From: Coenobita brevimanus
Lineage: Eukaryota; Arthropoda; Malacostraca; Decapoda; Coenobitidae
DNA: 64,000 nt
Reading direction: 5' to 3'
Assembly: GCA_032717465.1 (NCBI GenBank)
Contig: CM064666.1
Span: 1,166,501 to 1,230,500, forward strand
Shown: piece after piece, positions 20,381-32,944 of the stretch
Layout of the letters: each line of letters begins with the position of its first letter
Position numbering within the stretch: position 1 is the first letter of the stretch
Translations under genes and position numbers: made by a program
Notes under the pieces: generated by a model
Databases searched by the model: none
Seen by the model: only the letters and a program-made list of their open reading frames with translations
What the model was told of the DNA's origin: nothing

Positions 20381-21300
20381 TGGCTTCTTACACAGTGACC
20401 TCTAACCTCTGGGGAAATACCTCAGATGCCCTGTAGAGGTTATCCTAGGCCATCTGTCTGCAAATATCTACTACTACTACTACTACTACTACTACAGCCA
20501 CCACCACCCTTCAGAAATGTGAGTTAGAATATTTTTGGTTGGTCCACCTTGACTTGGCGGAGTTTTGTCTTTGGCTGCCTAACACCTAAAGCAGAGTAAG
20601 ACAAGGATAGCATTACTGTGGCTGTGTGTCCTTTACAAATCACTTTTAAGCCAAGTTGAGGTGGACAGTATAACAGTTGCTCTCTTACAAGATTTTGATA
20701 GTTCCTCATCCCAGCCTTGGGAAAAGGAGTTAGGGGTGATAATGATGATGATAATGCCTAATGATGATAATAATAATGCTTAATGATAATAATAATAATG
20801 TCTAATGATGATGATGATAATGGCTAATGATAATGATAATGCTTACTAATGATGATAATTGTTCTGAGTGGCAGTGCTAGGCTCCATAACAAGATCATTC
20901 CACCATTAGCGTATACAAGACCAGTTAACTTAATTTAGGTACCTTACTCAATTTACTCGCTAATTGACGACGACGATGATGACAATAGCGATGATGATGA
21001 TGATGATAGGATAGGCTGATGCAGTACCAGGAGTCAATCCCTGGCACTACAAAGCTGGCAAGTTAAGAGCAATACCACAAAGCTTAATACAATCTCAAGC
21101 TGGTCAGTCTTTCGTCACAAAATAGTTCGTAGTTCCGATGTTTGTAAGTGGGAGAGCAACTGTCTTTGTTCCTCTTTATGCCGTCTTTATTCCTCTTTAT
21201 TCCCTCTAACACCAGACGCTTTTATTCAACTGAGGGTGATGCTGGGGGGTCTACGGATAATAATGATCTTTATTTTTAACATTTATTTATATTAGTTTGT
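20381..21300. other. Spacer with triplet runs
   Basis: Contains (CTA)9-10 at 20467-20497 and imperfect GATAAT/GATGAT runs at 20735-20860 and 20970-21010. No gene is recognised. Confidence 0.5.
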
Positions 21301-21309
21301 GCATAGTTA

Positions 21310-21534
21310 TCATAGTTCTTGCACCTTAACTTTCCCCAGTTTTTTTCCTGTAACACAATACTACACGTCTACATCCATCCCATTGCACTTCTTCATGACT
21401 AGCATTCTTACAGTTGCTGAGATACTTATTTTATGCCAGGTTAGAGTAACAAGAGTACAGTATGTTAATTCCCCACCTATATCAGTAGCAGATAGTTTTG
21501 AACCCTTTCCTTTGCACTTCTTCGTGATTAGCAT
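21310..21534 (+). repeat. F repeat, two units
   Basis: The 3' core GCACTTCTTCATGACTAGCAT is at 21385-21405 and GCACTTCTTCGTGATTAGCAT at 21514-21534. Each is preceded by sequence resembling the F-repeat body (CTTAACTTTCCCCAG before the first). Confidence 0.7.
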
Positions 21535-21569
21535 GTCTCCTTCCTAAGCTGTTGCCTCAGCTTAGCATT

Positions 21570-21745
21570 ATTTCAAGTTGATAGACAGATAGATAGACAG
21601 GTACACAAATAGAGAAACATTACAGATACACATAGATAGTAGACAGATTGCTAGATAGACCAGTACACAGATAGATAAACATTACACAGATACACAGTGT
21701 GGATAGATTGCAAGATAAGTGTTAGTTAGATAGATAGAGTGCAAG
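21570..21745. repeat. GATA-rich tandem
   Basis: Units of about 85 bp with GATAGACAGATAGATAGAC and AAACATTACA(C)AGATACACA repeat twice. Confidence 0.75.
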
Positions 21746-23104
21746 AATTTTGTGATGGATAGATAGAGATGTGTTGCCCATGTTATTGTACAGTCTATCT
21801 CTCAGTTGAACAATGTCTGATGTTAGATGAATGAAAGTGGCTTGTCTTTTTTGTGGCTGTGGTGATTTACTAACATCATTACTTAGCAAGCCTCTCAAGC
21901 CACATAAAAGACACACCAGTTAATTATGCATGGGATTATTATTATTATTATTATTATTTGTTAAGGTATATTACTAGATGTGCAGTGCAAACATTTTTAT
22001 AGCCTGTGGTTTGTCCAGTTGTTTCAAATCATACATTTCAGATTAGCATACTGGATTAATTTAATGGATTAAGATATTCTGCTGATATATATTGTAAGCC
22101 CCTAAATAAGATGAGCAATTTACCAAAAACTTCCACTTACCAATATCCTTTTTCACTCGTTTCCCCTTTTTATCTGTTTGAGATTATTCCACGAACGTTT
22201 TGAGATTGCTGCTGTGTTTTCCATTTCAATCACCCACGCCAGTCGACCCTGCCGATGTCGGCGTTACTCATTGTTTACAAACCTTGGCCCTATCGATTCC
22301 CCCATGTCTGTAATTAACCCTGCCATTGCTGTGTGTGTGGCAGGAAAGTATTAGCTATGCAGGAAGTTTGAACGCTAAGTACCGGTATGCATGTAAACTA
22401 TAAGCACCAAATCAGACTGAGGAGATTTAAAGTTTTATGCTGACAGTAAATGAACAAAAAGTCTTTATCATTCAAATAAACTTTAAAAATTTCCTGCTGA
22501 ATTAATTGGTATTTTACTGTCGTGTAGCGCGGCCCCAGGTCCCTTTGCTACTGGTGGGGTTTTCGGGGATTGGGGAATAAGTGGGTGGGTGGGTACTTTG
22601 ACAGCACACACAACCCACCATTGTGTGCCATGATGTATATCGGTTACAACATGGGTATGTGGGGGCTCTGGAGTTCTAATTTTTGATAAAGAGAAGGGGT
22701 CTTCATTGCATATGTTGGAAGGATAAGTGGCACACAGGTGGAGGATTATATAAGCAAACATGCACGCAGCCCTTGCTTGTAATAACCACGTTGTGCCCGT
22801 ACAGTAAGGGGGCGGAATGCTCTATGAGGGGGTTGTGTTGATGGTTCTTTTGTTCCTTTATTTTTACGGCCTAGGCAATGCTTCAGGGATTGGGCATACG
22901 CTCTTAAGTGGATAGTGCAAGCCGGACGCTGCACACTCTGGTCACATCTATGAGATGCTGGACCACACATTCACAGCCACTCATTCATTCACCAATTTTT
23001 TGTTTCCTCTTTTTGCAAGAGGCCTGGGACTAGCTACTGACTGATGTAATATCTTATAGGGCCGCATCCAGGTGGATGTCTTAACTCCTTACACCCCCGT
23101 GTCT
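21746..23104. other. Spacer, nothing recognised
   Basis: A short (ATT)n run at 21940 is the only simple repeat. No convincing exon, TE end or RNA gene is seen. Confidence 0.4.
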
Positions 23105-23212
23105 GTCTAGTTGTACGCTACCACTAAGTGTAGTAACTTATATCCTGGGTAGCAAGAAGTGACTTGGCTTGTCACTCAGTGTAGTCACCTGATGTCCACT
23201 TTGATTCATAGT
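23105..23212 (-). mobile_element. Isolated module H
   Basis: On the minus strand: ACTACACTGAGTGACAAGCC, a variant hairpin region, then TTACTACACTTAGTGGTAGC. The hairpin arms have diverged. No body follows. Confidence 0.6.
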
Positions 23213-24119
23213 CGTATCAAACAACTGGTTTCATTACATTCTGCTGTCAGCTCTAAATGTAGACATCTTTACCAGATTCAAGTAAAGCGACTAAGGTTAT
23301 AGACAACTGGCCAGCCGTACGCTGTCGTAGGCTATGAAAGACTTCTGTCTTGAGCATGAGCACAAGTATGTAGACACTTCTCTGCCAGCTTTAGCAATGG
23401 AAGGTGCTGTGTGAAATATTTTATGTGGTAACAACAGCACACCAAAGTTACCATTCACTCATAGTCCACCATCCTCCTTTAGGGGGATTTTAAAGTTAAT
23501 TGAAGGGTGTTAGTATAACCTGACGGCTTCAATATCTGATCATTGCCATATGGAGGTGTCTGTTCCAAGCAGCAGTAAACAGATAGGGGAAGGAAATATT
23601 ACTCGCATGTCATATGAGGAAGAATGATGAATGTGAAATACAAGTTAGTGCTGGCAGAGTATTGTGTGCATACTTTTGCACATGCCTGTACATCACGAAC
23701 AGATGCAGTAGGTCCTGGTTATATGCCACAGATGCTTACAGATACAGGGTGGTTCATATATGTCTGGTGCCATGGGTTTGGTCCTGGCTTTCTGCATCAT
23801 ACCTTACCCCAGCCTTAGGTGGGAAGAAGAGGGTAGGATGATGATGATGATTACAATGATGAGTATAATAATAATGGCTGATGATTATGATGATGATTAT
23901 AATGATGATGATTGATGTGGGGAAGGTTCAGTCAGCTTTACCATCTCTTCACTACATCATTTGTGTTTCCCATAACCCTTGCTTGCTATATATTGATTGC
24001 TTGTTTGCATCTGTTGTTTGCATTGTTTTTTTTAATCGAGTAATCAAATATCTCCTCTTGCATTTGCTTCCAGTAATTGCTTAAAGTTTTACTCATTTTA
24101 GAAAGCAGAAATGTTTGTC
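23213..24119. other. Spacer
   Basis: Contains TAGTCCACCATCCTCCTTTA (about 23463), a dispersed motif, and imperfect GATGAT/GATTAT runs at 23838-23915. No gene is recognised. Confidence 0.4.
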
Positions 24120-25440
24120 CTCCGGCTTTTATCTGTGTATTGCCAGACACCTCAATCCCATAAGGGATGGCCACAGACAAATTAACTCCATGTCACTCTG
24201 TCTTCTGCCATTTGACTGCCCTCCCTCCAACTCACACCTCCCTCCCTTGTCTCTCTCCAATCCATTCTTCCATATTGGCCTTAGTTTCCCCCTCCACCTC
24301 ACTTATATACACTCTTCTAGTCAGTCTCTCATTCTGCATCCTCTCTACTTGGCCATACCCTCTCAGAGTATTTCTCCTAACAGCACCACAATGCTTCTTC
24401 CTCATTTGTCTCTCTCTCTGTCCATAAAACTCCACACATTCCTCACTTTATTTCCACTGCTCTCACTCATGACTTGTGTCCTTCCAACAGGATCTGAGCT
24501 TCACTTCCATGCTCACTTCCACTCCACTCCCTCATATATCTCTCCACTTCATCGCTCCATCTCGTCATTGGTCCCTCCTCCACTTCACTCACATACTCTT
24601 CTAGTCAGTCTCTCCTTCTCCTTCCTCCCAACATGGCCAAATCTTCTCAAAGTATTTTTCTTAACAGCAGTTTACTTCCTCATTTGTATGTCTGTCTGTC
24701 TTCATAAAAATCCACACACTCCTTACTTCACTTCCATGCTTACTTCCCCTCTTCCTTATCACAGCTTTCAGTGATCCAGCAACCATTCTACCCTGCTGTA
24801 CCCTTTCAAGCACTGCCTTCCATCCCTACTCATCACACTACTCACAATACTTAAGTACTATCACACTACTCACACTACTTAAGTACGTGGATGCACTCTC
24901 ATTCACCATTTCCTCACCATCCAATCGCACTGTGTATTCTGTGACTTCATTTCCCTAAAAGACCATAACTTGACTCGTATATACTTTCACTTTTGGATTC
25001 TTTTTCGTACATACACCCCTAGACTCATTTATAACGTTAAGTACTTGGATGCACCCTCATTCACCATTTCCTCAGCATCTAATCTCACTGTGTATTCTGT
25101 TACTTCATTTCCCTCAAAGACCATAGCTCTACTCACTTATACATTCACTTTTAGATTCCGTTTTCTACACACGCATCCCCAGTCTCCTTCGCCATAACTT
25201 TACTCATATATACTGTACATTCCATTTTACATTGTTTCCTACATACACGCCCAAACTCCTTCACCAAGCCTTGTAGTTCACATTCCTCCTCACTTAACAA
25301 TACAATATCATCAACAAGCAACAGTTCAGGAAGTTTTTGCACCTTACCCTCTCTCATTACACACTCCAGTTTATTTACTTACCTGCCTATTATCTCTCTT
25401 ATAGCTCCATCCATAGACAAATTGATTAACCATAGAGACA
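24120..25440 (-). mobile_element. LINE-A 3' part with internal duplications
   Basis: It starts with the terminal block (TTGCCAGACACC..., GGATGGCCACAGACAAATT). Translated pieces include LLLVDDIVLLSEEECELQGL (around 25300), the RT catalytic-box area with VDD in place of ADD. The 3' region CCATGCTCACTTCC/CTCTTCTAGTCAGTCTCTC appears twice (24290 and 24590), and the CACTCTCATTCACCATTTCCTC segment twice (24895 and 25047), so the copy has been internally duplicated. Confidence 0.78.
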
Positions 25441-25655
25441 TGACACACGGAGATGATACACAGAGGCATGACACACACACACACAAACATGACACAAGGA
25501 GACATGACACAAAAATATGACACAAGGAAACATGAATAACCATAGGGACATGACACACACAGACGACACAGAAAACATAACTCACAAAAACAAGACACAA
25601 GAAGACGTGACACAAAGACATGACACAAAAACATGACACACAGAGACATGATATT
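25441..25655. repeat. ACATGACACA minisatellite
   Basis: Degenerate tandem of AGACATGACACA(C/A)A-type units; the open frames on the minus strand are low-complexity products of it. Confidence 0.85.
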
Positions 25656-25753
25656 TTAGTCTTTATGCAGATTCATTTCCCCTACCTCACTGGCAACATA
25701 AGATAGCACCGTGGCTTAACATCCATTCCATAGCACTTCTTCATGACTAGCAC
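25656..25753 (+). repeat. F repeat
   Basis: Ends with CATAGCACTTCTTCATGAC / TAGCAC (25731-25753), preceded by a diverged F-repeat body. Confidence 0.65.
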
Positions 25754-26644
25754 CAATTAGTCTTGTTTCAACTAGCATTTACTAGGGAAAGACGGTAATT
25801 TGATCCCCAGTTGAATAGCTATTTCTGAAAGTCGTTAACGTATCTGCAGTCCCCACACCAGCAGACTGAGCCGCCAACACGCCAGATATATGGACAACCC
25901 TGTATTATGGTTCAGTAAATTGTGGGCTGCTGTTGCCGTGGTCCTGTATTCCTCTGTAGTGGTGCTGTAACCAAACCACTTCTCTGAACCAATATAGCGT
26001 CAATTTCAGCATTTTTCCCAATACAGTATTAGCTCCCTGACTAAGTAAAACAGTGTCAGGTGTTTGTGTAGCTTATCTGTGTGTGCTGAATATCTAACTT
26101 CTTGAATAACGTGTGGGTAAATGAACTGAGAAATTTTGCTAAGGATATATGCATGTCATTTTCCAAAGTAGACCACTGAAAGATGCACACACATGTTTGA
26201 AAAGATTATTAGAGGATAATCTCTGTAGTAAGGATAATGTTTCAGCCCGACCCTTATCCAAAAGCTCCTATTACCTCTCTTCCTTCATTAAATTCCAGCA
26301 TTTAGTTTCTGTAGCAATAATTCTGAGTGTTAGAAGAAAAAAATGATCCTTGGACCACCACAACAGCAGGTATTATCAGCCCAAAATATCATAAATAAAT
26401 GTGGCAAATAAAAGGACTCTGTAAAAAGCCATAGTGTTTTTTTACCAAACAGTAAAAATGGGTGTTTTGTGTATATTATCCTTCCTGAAGTATTTATATT
26501 GGCTGTTATATTTGTATGCCTGTTTTTATGTACATTATCTTGTTATATTTGCATTATTATTATTGCCATGTCATATTGATGTATTGCACAGTCTGCCACA
26601 GGAGAAATTATGCTGAAACAATATGTATCGATAGTCCTTGTTTG
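25754..26644. other. Spacer, nothing recognised
   Basis: AT-rich without recognisable coding sequence or TE ends. Confidence 0.4.
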
Positions 26645-26850
26645 GAAGATTTTAATTGGCAACAGGTCAACCATGGAACTGTCTCCTTCTGTTTGTATTT
26701 CCCTCTGCCTGTGACCTCCAGTCTTTTAATTGCAATGTGTGCAGAATCTCAAAATTAACAGACCTTGAATTTGGCTCTCTTTTGATTATTTTTTCTTGCG
26801 GCCTTCACATTCTCCTCTTCTGTAGTAAGGGAAAAAAATATTGCCCTAAA
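26645..26850 (+). repeat. R repeat
   Basis: CCATGGAACTGTCTCCTTCTG and CAATGTGTGCAGAATCTC align with the last part of the duplicated segment (10020-10150, 15190-15330) and 30600-30790. Divergence is higher than between the two duplicates. Confidence 0.65.
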
Positions 26851-29335
26851 TAGCACTATGAAATTACAACCTAACGAGCACCCTTAGCTAACTCCATGCA
26901 TGTCGAAGATTAACGAGCATCTTGAGTTGATTCCCTTCATTGATATCCAAGAATAACAGTCATTCCAAGTTGATTGCCTTCATTACACATCCCAGTTGAT
27001 TCCCTTCATTTATGTCAGAAAATAATGAGATGTTTCCCTTCATATATACGAACATTTGTCATTAATACGGTTTACTATTTTCATTATAATTTTTTCCTGT
27101 GACTGTTTATTTATATATTGATGTGGGTGAGTTTTTTGGCACCTCTTTATTTCTGTTGATTTATACTCTAGTCAGTTTATATTCACCTGACATATTCATA
27201 ACCTCTTAGCTTGGTTGATGGCCAAGTCAGACTGGAGTTAATTTGACTAGTAACCAAGGAGGCTCATCACTAAGACCTATTGAATTTTATGAACCCATGA
27301 TTTAGTAGTGAAGTTATAAAAGTTGCCCGGTTTTGTCAGATGAACACAAACAGGCTAAAGTTATGTATGTGTTGAATCATAATGTGTGTTATTGGTACAT
27401 GTCTGTTGTTTGTAATAGTGTGGGGAACTTTGATTTTGTAATGTCATCTTGAGCTGTTTATATGGGGAAATGGGCCTTTGTAATGTCATCTTCAGCTCTT
27501 TATATGGGGAAATGGAGCTGTTAAAAATTTTATTACTATATGGAAAGATGCTATGGTGTCACAATGGCCAGAACTATTTTGATATACTGTTTTAAATCAC
27601 ATCTTTGCCATATTTTCTTGTGCATCTGCAGGAACTAATTTGCCTGTCACGTCCCTATCATCTTTTAACCCAGGGTGTCTCAGAAATCAGCAGTATTATG
27701 TGTTGAGCAGAGTTTGTGGTGTATTAGACAGTGTTGTATGAAGTTGTAAGCTCTCTAACATCACAGCCAATTGTTTTTACATTTCACGAGTTAATACTGT
27801 TATGTCTGTGAGGCAGAGTAATATTCCTAAGGCTGTTCACATCATATGCTGCTTCTGTTTCTCACACTTTGATGCCTCGTCTTTGTGTATGGATTTTTTG
27901 AGTTGGTGTTAGTGATTTTTATGCTATTCTTGGGTTGTGCTGTTGATATTTCTCCTGCTTTGTTGCTTTTACTTTGTCTGTGGGTCTCCTTTTGTGTTTA
28001 TGATGGTATTTGTTGGGGTAGGTTGTGGTGGTTTGTGATTCTGGAGAGATGTTAGTGAAGTATGTAAATGACGGTGGTTTAATATCAGTGTTGGAGTGAG
28101 CAAGGGTGTGTGATGTCCCCATGGTTGTGTGTGTGTGTGTAAGATTCTGGGCTGTGAATGGTGAGTGAAAGTGTCTGTGCCATTTCAGTGTGCTTGAAGT
28201 TGGCTAGTTTCCCCCTCTCATGGGTTTCCTCTTTGCTCTGTGGGCCCTATACATTTCATCCATGTATATAAAAAGAAAATAGACAGGATGGTGGCAATGA
28301 TTGCTTGAAAGAGAAAAAAAATGGTCAGAATGATTGAAAAAATTGGTTATGATGATGATGCTGTTAATGATTAGTCCACCTCACTAGGCATGGTACTGAT
28401 TGCTTTCCCATTTTAATCCTTGTTCATTCTTTGTTCTTGGCTCCTACCTCAAGTGGTGGTAACTGGAAATAGAGAGAGAGAGAAACCCTAGCCTAGTGCT
28501 AAAAATCATTACAGGCTTCTAACTCTGCTATCACCTGTACTGACGGTCTTTCCCCCTACTTTCCCATATAGCAAAAAACTAATTCATATATTTCATTCCT
28601 TTTTCAGTAGGTGATAAACCCATTAGATCAAGATTATGCAACTTTGAAGAGTATTTGCTACATGTTAGTAAATCTTGGCTTGTAATCCCACTTTTGAGTA
28701 CAGAAATCCCGGCAGCCCCAAAGATGTATGTTGAAGGATTGTACATTGTGGTGAGTGTGGTGTGGTGGGAGGAAGCATCACACTGTGGTACACGTGGTGA
28801 GTGTGTTGTGGTGCAGTAGTGAGGTACATGTGGTGAATGTGGTGTGGTGGGAGGCATTACACTGTGGGCATAGTGCATTGTTTATGAGTTACTATTAGGT
28901 GTTAGCATTTAAGCAAAGATGATGACTGTATTGGAGTCTGGCTATACTCATTTCACTCTAACTTGGTGTAGATTTCCATGCTTTTCAGTTATTTTTCACA
29001 TTGCTCAGTGACAGGAAAAGGAATTATTATAGAGCGACATTCTTTCTATATAACATTTCATCATGACAGGCATCAGAGTTTAGTGCCTGTGTACTGTATT
29101 CTTACAACTCGGCTTTCATGGGAGAGCATAAGCCATTTTTAGACCAACTTGAGGAGAGAGAGAGAGAGAGCATAGGTATACTTGTGTTTGTTTGGGTAGG
29201 GGTTGTTTGTGCAGGGTGGGTGTCTAGTGATGGTTTTTGAAGGTTCCTGTATGGCTGGAGATTTTTGGATGGCTGTAGTGGCCTTGTATGTGTAGGTCGT
29301 GACTATGTACAGTCTGAAATAATAAAGAATATATT
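26851..29335. other. Spacer with one minisatellite
   Basis: A GTGGTG-rich ~82-bp tandem lies at 28745-28870 (GTGGTGGGAGGAAGCATCAC repeated with variation). TAACCAAGGAGGCT at 27255 belongs to a short dispersed motif also at 31540 and 60258. (TG)n is at 28125-28140. No gene is recognised. Confidence 0.45.
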
Positions 29336-29530
29336 AAAAAAAAAGTGGATGGTGACCACAGCCATTGGCGGAATGCACGTACTGGTAGTGCAGGTGGTCG
29401 GAGCCAATGACCTGTACTGTGAAATTCCATATGCTTTTCACAGCGCAGTTCCTTCGGAATGGGGGTCGTTTTTAGGGGGGGAGAAAAAATATGTATCTTT
29501 GTGAAATTCAGTGTTGGGTGTAGGATGAGA
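29336..29530 (+). repeat. Q repeat, copy 1
   Basis: TGACCACAGCCATTGGCGG, TGACCTGTACTGTGAAA and TGCTTTTCACAGC align with 30890-30970 (copy 2). Function unknown. Confidence 0.7.
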
Positions 29531-29664
29531 ATAGATGTTTTTGAAGCACTTGTGTAGGTATTGAATGGGTGTAGTTGCTGGGTAGTGGCTATACACAGTA
29601 GCTAAAACAAATATCTGTGCAGGAGAGTGTTTCCAAACTTCTAAATGTGACAAGTGATATCTCT

Positions 29665-29960
29665 GGAGGGTAGTAGTAGTAGTAGTTGTTCCTTAGGCAG
29701 TCTGGCTGAACAGCCCCGAGTCCCTTAGGAAGGCCATGGCCGAGACCGGACTTTCCCACAGAGCTCTCAAAGAGTGTATGTTGTGTTGTTGGTGCAGGTT
29801 ATTGTGTGCAATGCAGTCTTCCATAATGTGCTTAATAGTATGGGGTGCTGTGTTGCATCCTGGACAGGCATCAGCGACGGAGTCATCCAGCCTCTTCTGG
29901 TAGCTTAAGAGGGCTGGATGGTGCCCACATCTCAGCCTTGATAGGCATGATGTCACCCAC
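29665..29960 (-). mobile_element. LINE-C 3' fragment (CR1/Jockey-like)
   Basis: An 87-codon frame (29956-29693) reads MTSCLSRLRCGHHPALLSYQ, then CPGCNTAPHTIKHIMEDC and LWESPVSAMAFLRDSGLF before a stop, followed by a (GTA)n/TAC tail. The CxxC...H...H...C pattern is the zinc-knuckle-like C-terminus of Jockey/CR1-type proteins. It is the same family as the 3' part at 52560-52835. Confidence 0.82.
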
Positions 29961-30042
29961 CTCAGTTTAGTGTTGCCATATAAGAACAGTGTTATGTGAT
30001 TGCTGTCTCAGTATAGGGAGACAGTTCTAGCTAATATTTGGC

Positions 30043-30262
30043 TTATATAGTCTATCTATAGCCAGATAGCATAATCCTAAAAGGGATGGTCCTTTGTCTT
30101 TGAGTTGCTTATTTTATGGGGAGGGGCACTAACCCTCCGCCAACCCACTGGCTGACACGAAGGGAACACCTATGGGTTGGTTATATGGTTACCACCCATC
30201 TCTGTAAATGGTCCTGGCAAACAAGAAACCATTTGGCTTGTCACTCAATATTAAGCCACCTG
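30043..30262 (-). mobile_element. Chimeric SINE: module H + LINE-A 5' UTR + LINE-A 3' end
   Basis: On the minus strand it starts with module H (30262-30182, GAGTGACAAGCCAAATGG...GTGGTAACCATATAACC). It continues with a body (TTCGTGTCAGCCAGTGG, TTGGCGGAGGGTTAGTGCCC, CTCCCCATAAAATAAG) matching the LINE-A 5' UTR at 3805-3745, and ends GGACCATCCCTTTTAGGATT...TGGCTATAGATAG, the LINE-A 3' terminus. Confidence 0.75.
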
Positions 30263-30599
30263 AAATGGAAAGAAGAGTAATAAGTGACAGTGGATTTATA
30301 TGGCCCTGTGTAGTGCATACAGATTGCCCTGACACTGAATGCCACAGAATCATAAACGAGGAACCTGATTCACAAAACATCCCACTGAAGGTTATGAGCT
30401 CCCTTGTGGCAGTGTCACATGTCAAAGTATTGACACTTTTTGTGGAGGCCATATTAATACAGGAAGAAATTGTACACACAGACAATACCTATACATTTTA
30501 GAGACAGTGGTTACTATATATTGGAAAATATAAGCCACAGCTGAAATGGATCGTCATGCTTTCACAAGTCATCGTAAAACATTTTAGTGTGAATAATAT
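30263..30599. other. Spacer, nothing recognised
   Basis: A 97-codon open frame crosses it from module H but has no recognisable feature. Confidence 0.35.
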
Positions 30600-30790
30600 C
30601 GCAAAGCTGTTTAGAACATTAAGCTTGATGGCCCAGAAATTATCACCCTAAATCTCCAGTCTTAAGGCAGTGTGTCCAGGTATCTCGAACGTATCATGAA
30701 TTTGGGCTTTTTTTGAGGGAACAATCATACAGGCTCTGGCCTTCAGTTCCTTCATCATTGCATAAAAAAAGAAGAAAAAAAATCCTTCAT
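30600..30790 (+). repeat. R repeat with A-rich end
   Basis: GGCAGTGTGTCCAGGTATCTC...GAATTTGGGCTTTTTTTGAG matches 10081 and 15240. It ends TTGCATAAAAAAAGAAG like copy 2 of the duplicated segment (15350). Confidence 0.65.
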
Positions 30791-30874
30791 TTCGTATGCA
30801 CAGATATTTGTTTTAGCTTCTCTACAATATGAAGTATGTTTGTAAATAAGGTTTTATAAAGGTAAAAAAAAATA

Positions 30875-31014
30875 AATAAATAAAAAAAGATGGCTGACGA
30901 CCACAGTCACTGGCGGATGGTCGGGGCTGGTAACCTGTGCTGTGAAAAATAATATGCTTTTCACAACACAGACCCTTTAGGATGGAGGTCGTTTAGATAG
31001 GGAATAAAATTATG
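30875..31014 (+). repeat. Q repeat, copy 2
   Basis: GACCACAGTCACTGGCGGA, TAACCTGTGCTGTGAAAAA and ATGCTTTTCACAACACAG align with 29350-29445. It runs into the minisatellite that follows. Confidence 0.7.
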
Positions 31015-31262
31015 AGGTGTGGTGTTGGGTAGAGGAAGAAGAGGGAAGTGTAGTGTAGGGCAGAGGAGGAAGAGGGGAAGTGTAATAGGATAGAGGAAGA
31101 AGAGGGAAGGGAAGTGTAGGGTAGAGGAGGAAGAGGGAGGTGTAGTGTTGGGTAGAGGAGGAAGAGGGAGGTGTAGTGTTGGGTAGAGGAGGAAGAGGGA
31201 GGTGTAGTGTTGGGTAGAGGAGGAAGAGGGAGGTGTAGTGTTGGGTAGAGGAGGAAGAGGGA
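31015..31262. repeat. 31-bp minisatellite
   Basis: The unit is GTGTAGTGTTGGGTAGAGGA plus GGAAGAGGGAG. About eight units; the last four are identical, the earlier ones degenerate. Reading frames here are artefacts. Confidence 0.92.
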
Positions 31263-32039
31263 CGTTGTTGAGGCAATGCATGTAGTGTTGTGGGCTTTGA
31301 ATGGCTGTAGTGGCAAGGTAGTATGTGCAGGATTAAATATTTATAAAAGCATATACCGGTACTTAATAAAAATGGCAAAAAACAAAAACAAAATAATAGT
31401 GACATTTCATTAGGATGGAGGATGCTTTTTAATTAATTTGGGTCAGAGGTCAAAGCTGGTACAACTTCCTTGGTGGTTTGAATGGCCATAATGCAAGCTT
31501 CCTCTGACAGAGTGGAGCCAGATTCGAGGGTCAATGTATATAGTAACCAAGGAGACTTATTCCTGTCTTGTGACTCAGGTTCACTAAGATTTGTGGTATT
31601 GGTCCACTTGTGTTAGGTAAAAATAGGTTGACTTACTGTGAAGAAGTACCTAATGAGGCTGGGGGGAGGAGGCAGCCTCATAAGTCTGTGTGGAGGCCTT
31701 GTTTGGGTGTGGTGGTTCTTCTGATGTTTATGTGTTCTTGTTTTTTCTTGAATGATTGAGACTTCATTGGTTGTCCTGTGTCTGTGTGTTTAGCCACGAG
31801 GGATCGTTTGCATCGAGAACACCAGCTGTTGTTTCATTGGTGTTGGTGTGGAATGGGAGTCATGGAGTAGATAATTACGAAGTTGAGAAAAGTATGTGCA
31901 CATAGTTGGCCCTGTGAGATAGAGATTGGAATCCAGGGGCTTAATGGTCAGTGAGTGAGCGTGTCCCTTTTCACTGGACGTGGCCTGGTTAAATCAGTGC
32001 CACCATATGAGAGTGTCTCCCCAGCACCAAATTTTTATA
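31263..32039. other. Spacer
   Basis: Contains TAGTAACCAAGGAGACTTA (31538), a dispersed motif. No gene recognised. Confidence 0.4.
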
Positions 32040-32235
32040 ACAATTGGGTGCGGAAGGTGAAGTGTGTGAATGTCAGAGGTAGAGTTCTGAGATGCAGACT
32101 GAAAAAGGCCTGGAGTGAGGTCATAGTGTGTGACCTCAGGGATAAGGAAGGAACTGAATAGGTAGGCTGGCAGTGATCAAGCCGCCATTAGGTGACTAAG
32201 GCCAACACAAGCATGTTGGAGCCTTTATAAACGAT
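32040..32235 (+). mobile_element. LINE-B 3' fragment
   Basis: Translation gives NWVRKVKCVNVRGRVLRC and KKAWSEVIVCDL, matching DSWVRKVRSVNIGGGVMRG and KTWDEVIKCDL of the LINE-B copy at 54690. It ends AAGCATGTTGGAGCC, the family 3' end. Confidence 0.82.
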
Positions 32236-32422
32236 ATAATACGAACGATACAAAAATATTGGAGTGCTTCTACAGGCCCATCTTGCACCCAGAATTTCAG
32301 TTATTGTGGCACCTCAAAGTTATATGCCAAGATTAAAGTATATTTAAACATAATGTTAGACCTAAACGCACATTTTCCACACTATTACAAACTGAATGTG
32401 TAAATTGTGAGTTTCGTTTGTG

Positions 32423-32850
32423 TATAATGCCAACAAAAAGTAATTCCTCATGTAATAATTGATATAATACTGGAAATTGCTGATAAGTGAACATTGGTTG
32501 AAGTTAGGGTAGGTCCCAGCAAGAGGGGCTTTTTCTGAATTATTTAAGGATGATATTCAAGACAGTAGCTAAGTATTGAGATGTTTATTAATGCTAAGTC
32601 TAAATCAGCAATATTTTAAAGATAAATTAATGTTGATCTTTCACAGCACACTTGTGAGATTAGTTAAGAAGTCTATTATGTGAAAAGTGCTTGTATTTTT
32701 TACTGATACATTAGTAGAGAAGACGTGCTTAGTGATAAGTATCATAAAGAGGAATTACTGATATGGGTGCCACATTTTTTAATTAATATTATTATTTGAC
32801 TAACAGGCATTTTCTGACATAAATTAATGGTACCTTTTGTTGGCATTATA
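32423..32850. mobile_element. MITE-like unit with 16-bp terminal inverted repeats
   Basis: TATAATGCCAACAAAA (32423-32438) and its exact reverse complement (32835-32850) bound a 428-bp AT-rich, non-coding stretch. The inner pair AGTA/TACC continues the match. TA or TTA flanks are possible. Superfamily unknown. Confidence 0.6.
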
Positions 32851-32944
32851 TTACAAATGAAAACATTCGAGTGTTATTCTCTGTGTTTTAATATTTTATT
32901 TGTTTTGTAGTAGGCTCCCTCCCTCCATCCACTCTCTCTTCTTC

